Assembly: GCA_946614405.1 (NCBI GenBank)
Contig: CAMOGZ010000014.1
Location: 1-13,805 of the forward strand
Length of the DNA stretch: 13,805 nt
Origin: an uncultured Eubacterium sp.
GTDB lineage: Bacteria; Bacillota; Clostridia; Peptostreptococcales; Anaerovoracaceae
Direction: 5' to 3'
Part shown: piece after piece, positions 13,702-13,805 of the stretch
Numbering within the stretch: position 1 is the first letter of the stretch
How the letters are laid out: every line of letters starts with the position of its first letter
Translations under genes and position numbers: made by a program
The notes under the pieces: generated by a model
Seen by the model: only the letters and a program-made list of their open reading frames with translations
Databases searched by the model: none
What the model was told of the DNA's origin: nothing

Positions 13702-13805
13702 TTATTTCATATCGGTTACTGAAATAGTGTAGGTTCCGGTGAGCTTATCAAGTGAAGAAGCCTTGATCAGGTAATCTCCTGCGGGGATAGGCCCTGAGGT
13801 TGACT
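13702..13805 (-). CDS. C-terminal end of an unidentified protein (partial)
   Basis: An open minus-strand frame enters from the window edge and ends in TAA at 13702. Only 33 residues are visible, including GPIPAGDYLIKA and LTGTYTISVTDMK. Alternating hydrophobic and polar residues with PAGDY and GTYTISV look like the last beta strands of a secreted or surface beta-sandwich domain. The stop lies 12 bases from a terminator whose minus-strand side is U-rich, which supports a real gene end. No family can be assigned from this much sequence. Confidence 0.6.
   Translation of the reverse strand, partial: STSGPIPAGDYLIKASSLDKLTGTYTISVTDMK

Overview
The window reads as chromosomal DNA of an anaerobic, moderately GC-rich Clostridia-type Firmicute. 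This is inferred from strong AGGAGG-type ribosome binding sites, compact hairpin terminators with U-tracts, a reverse-domain-order rubrerythrin, a NusG-domain-II/Gx-transporter pair next to a lipoprotein ApbE, and tightly packed polycistrons. No rRNA, tRNA, CRISPR array, insertion sequence or phage gene was seen. No gene-free stretch exceeds 300 bases; the largest is the 267-base asnS/rubrerythrin divergent region.

Layout. (1) 1-1320, minus: asnS (asparaginyl-tRNA synthetase), cut off by the window edge at motif 3. (2) 1588-2229, plus: a divergent oxidative-stress unit of reverse rubrerythrin followed by an unlisted 26-residue single-span membrane peptide, ended by a strong terminator. (3) 9814 down to 2346, minus: a long run gtrA-like / tetR / class III aminotransferase (GSA-aminotransferase fold) / tandem class II aldolase / P-type cation ATPase / thrH / flavin reductase-like protein. 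The first five genes are joined by gaps of 0, 10, 4 and 17 bases and are clearly one operon. It starts from an excellent promoter (TTGTAC-17-GATAAT with extended -10) that is bracketed by the inverted repeat TTGTACT...AGTACAA, a plausible operator for the operon's own TetR regulator. The thrH gene follows after 58 bases and has its own terminator hairpin, after which the flavin reductase begins immediately. (4) 12585 down to 9950, minus: NusG-domain-II protein / Gx transporter / Xaa-Pro aminopeptidase, one operon ending in a terminator. (5) 12601-13641, plus: apbE lipoprotein (FAD:protein FMN transferase), diverging from (4) with essentially no intergenic DNA; the promoter for (4) lies inside the apbE signal-peptide codons. 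(6) 13702-13805, minus: the C-terminal tail of an unidentified protein, converging on apbE across a bidirectional terminator.

How the parts may work together. ApbE with NusG_II and Gx proteins is the kind of set found around flavin-based extracellular or membrane electron transfer systems, where ApbE attaches FMN covalently to exported proteins; none of the flavoprotein targets is in the window. The TetR operon couples a PLP enzyme, a zinc aldolase carrying a degenerate second aldolase half, a cation pump and a small GtrA-type membrane protein. I cannot name its substrate, and it is the best candidate here for an uncharacterised system. The redox items (rubrerythrin, flavin reductase-like protein) fit an anaerobe coping with oxygen.
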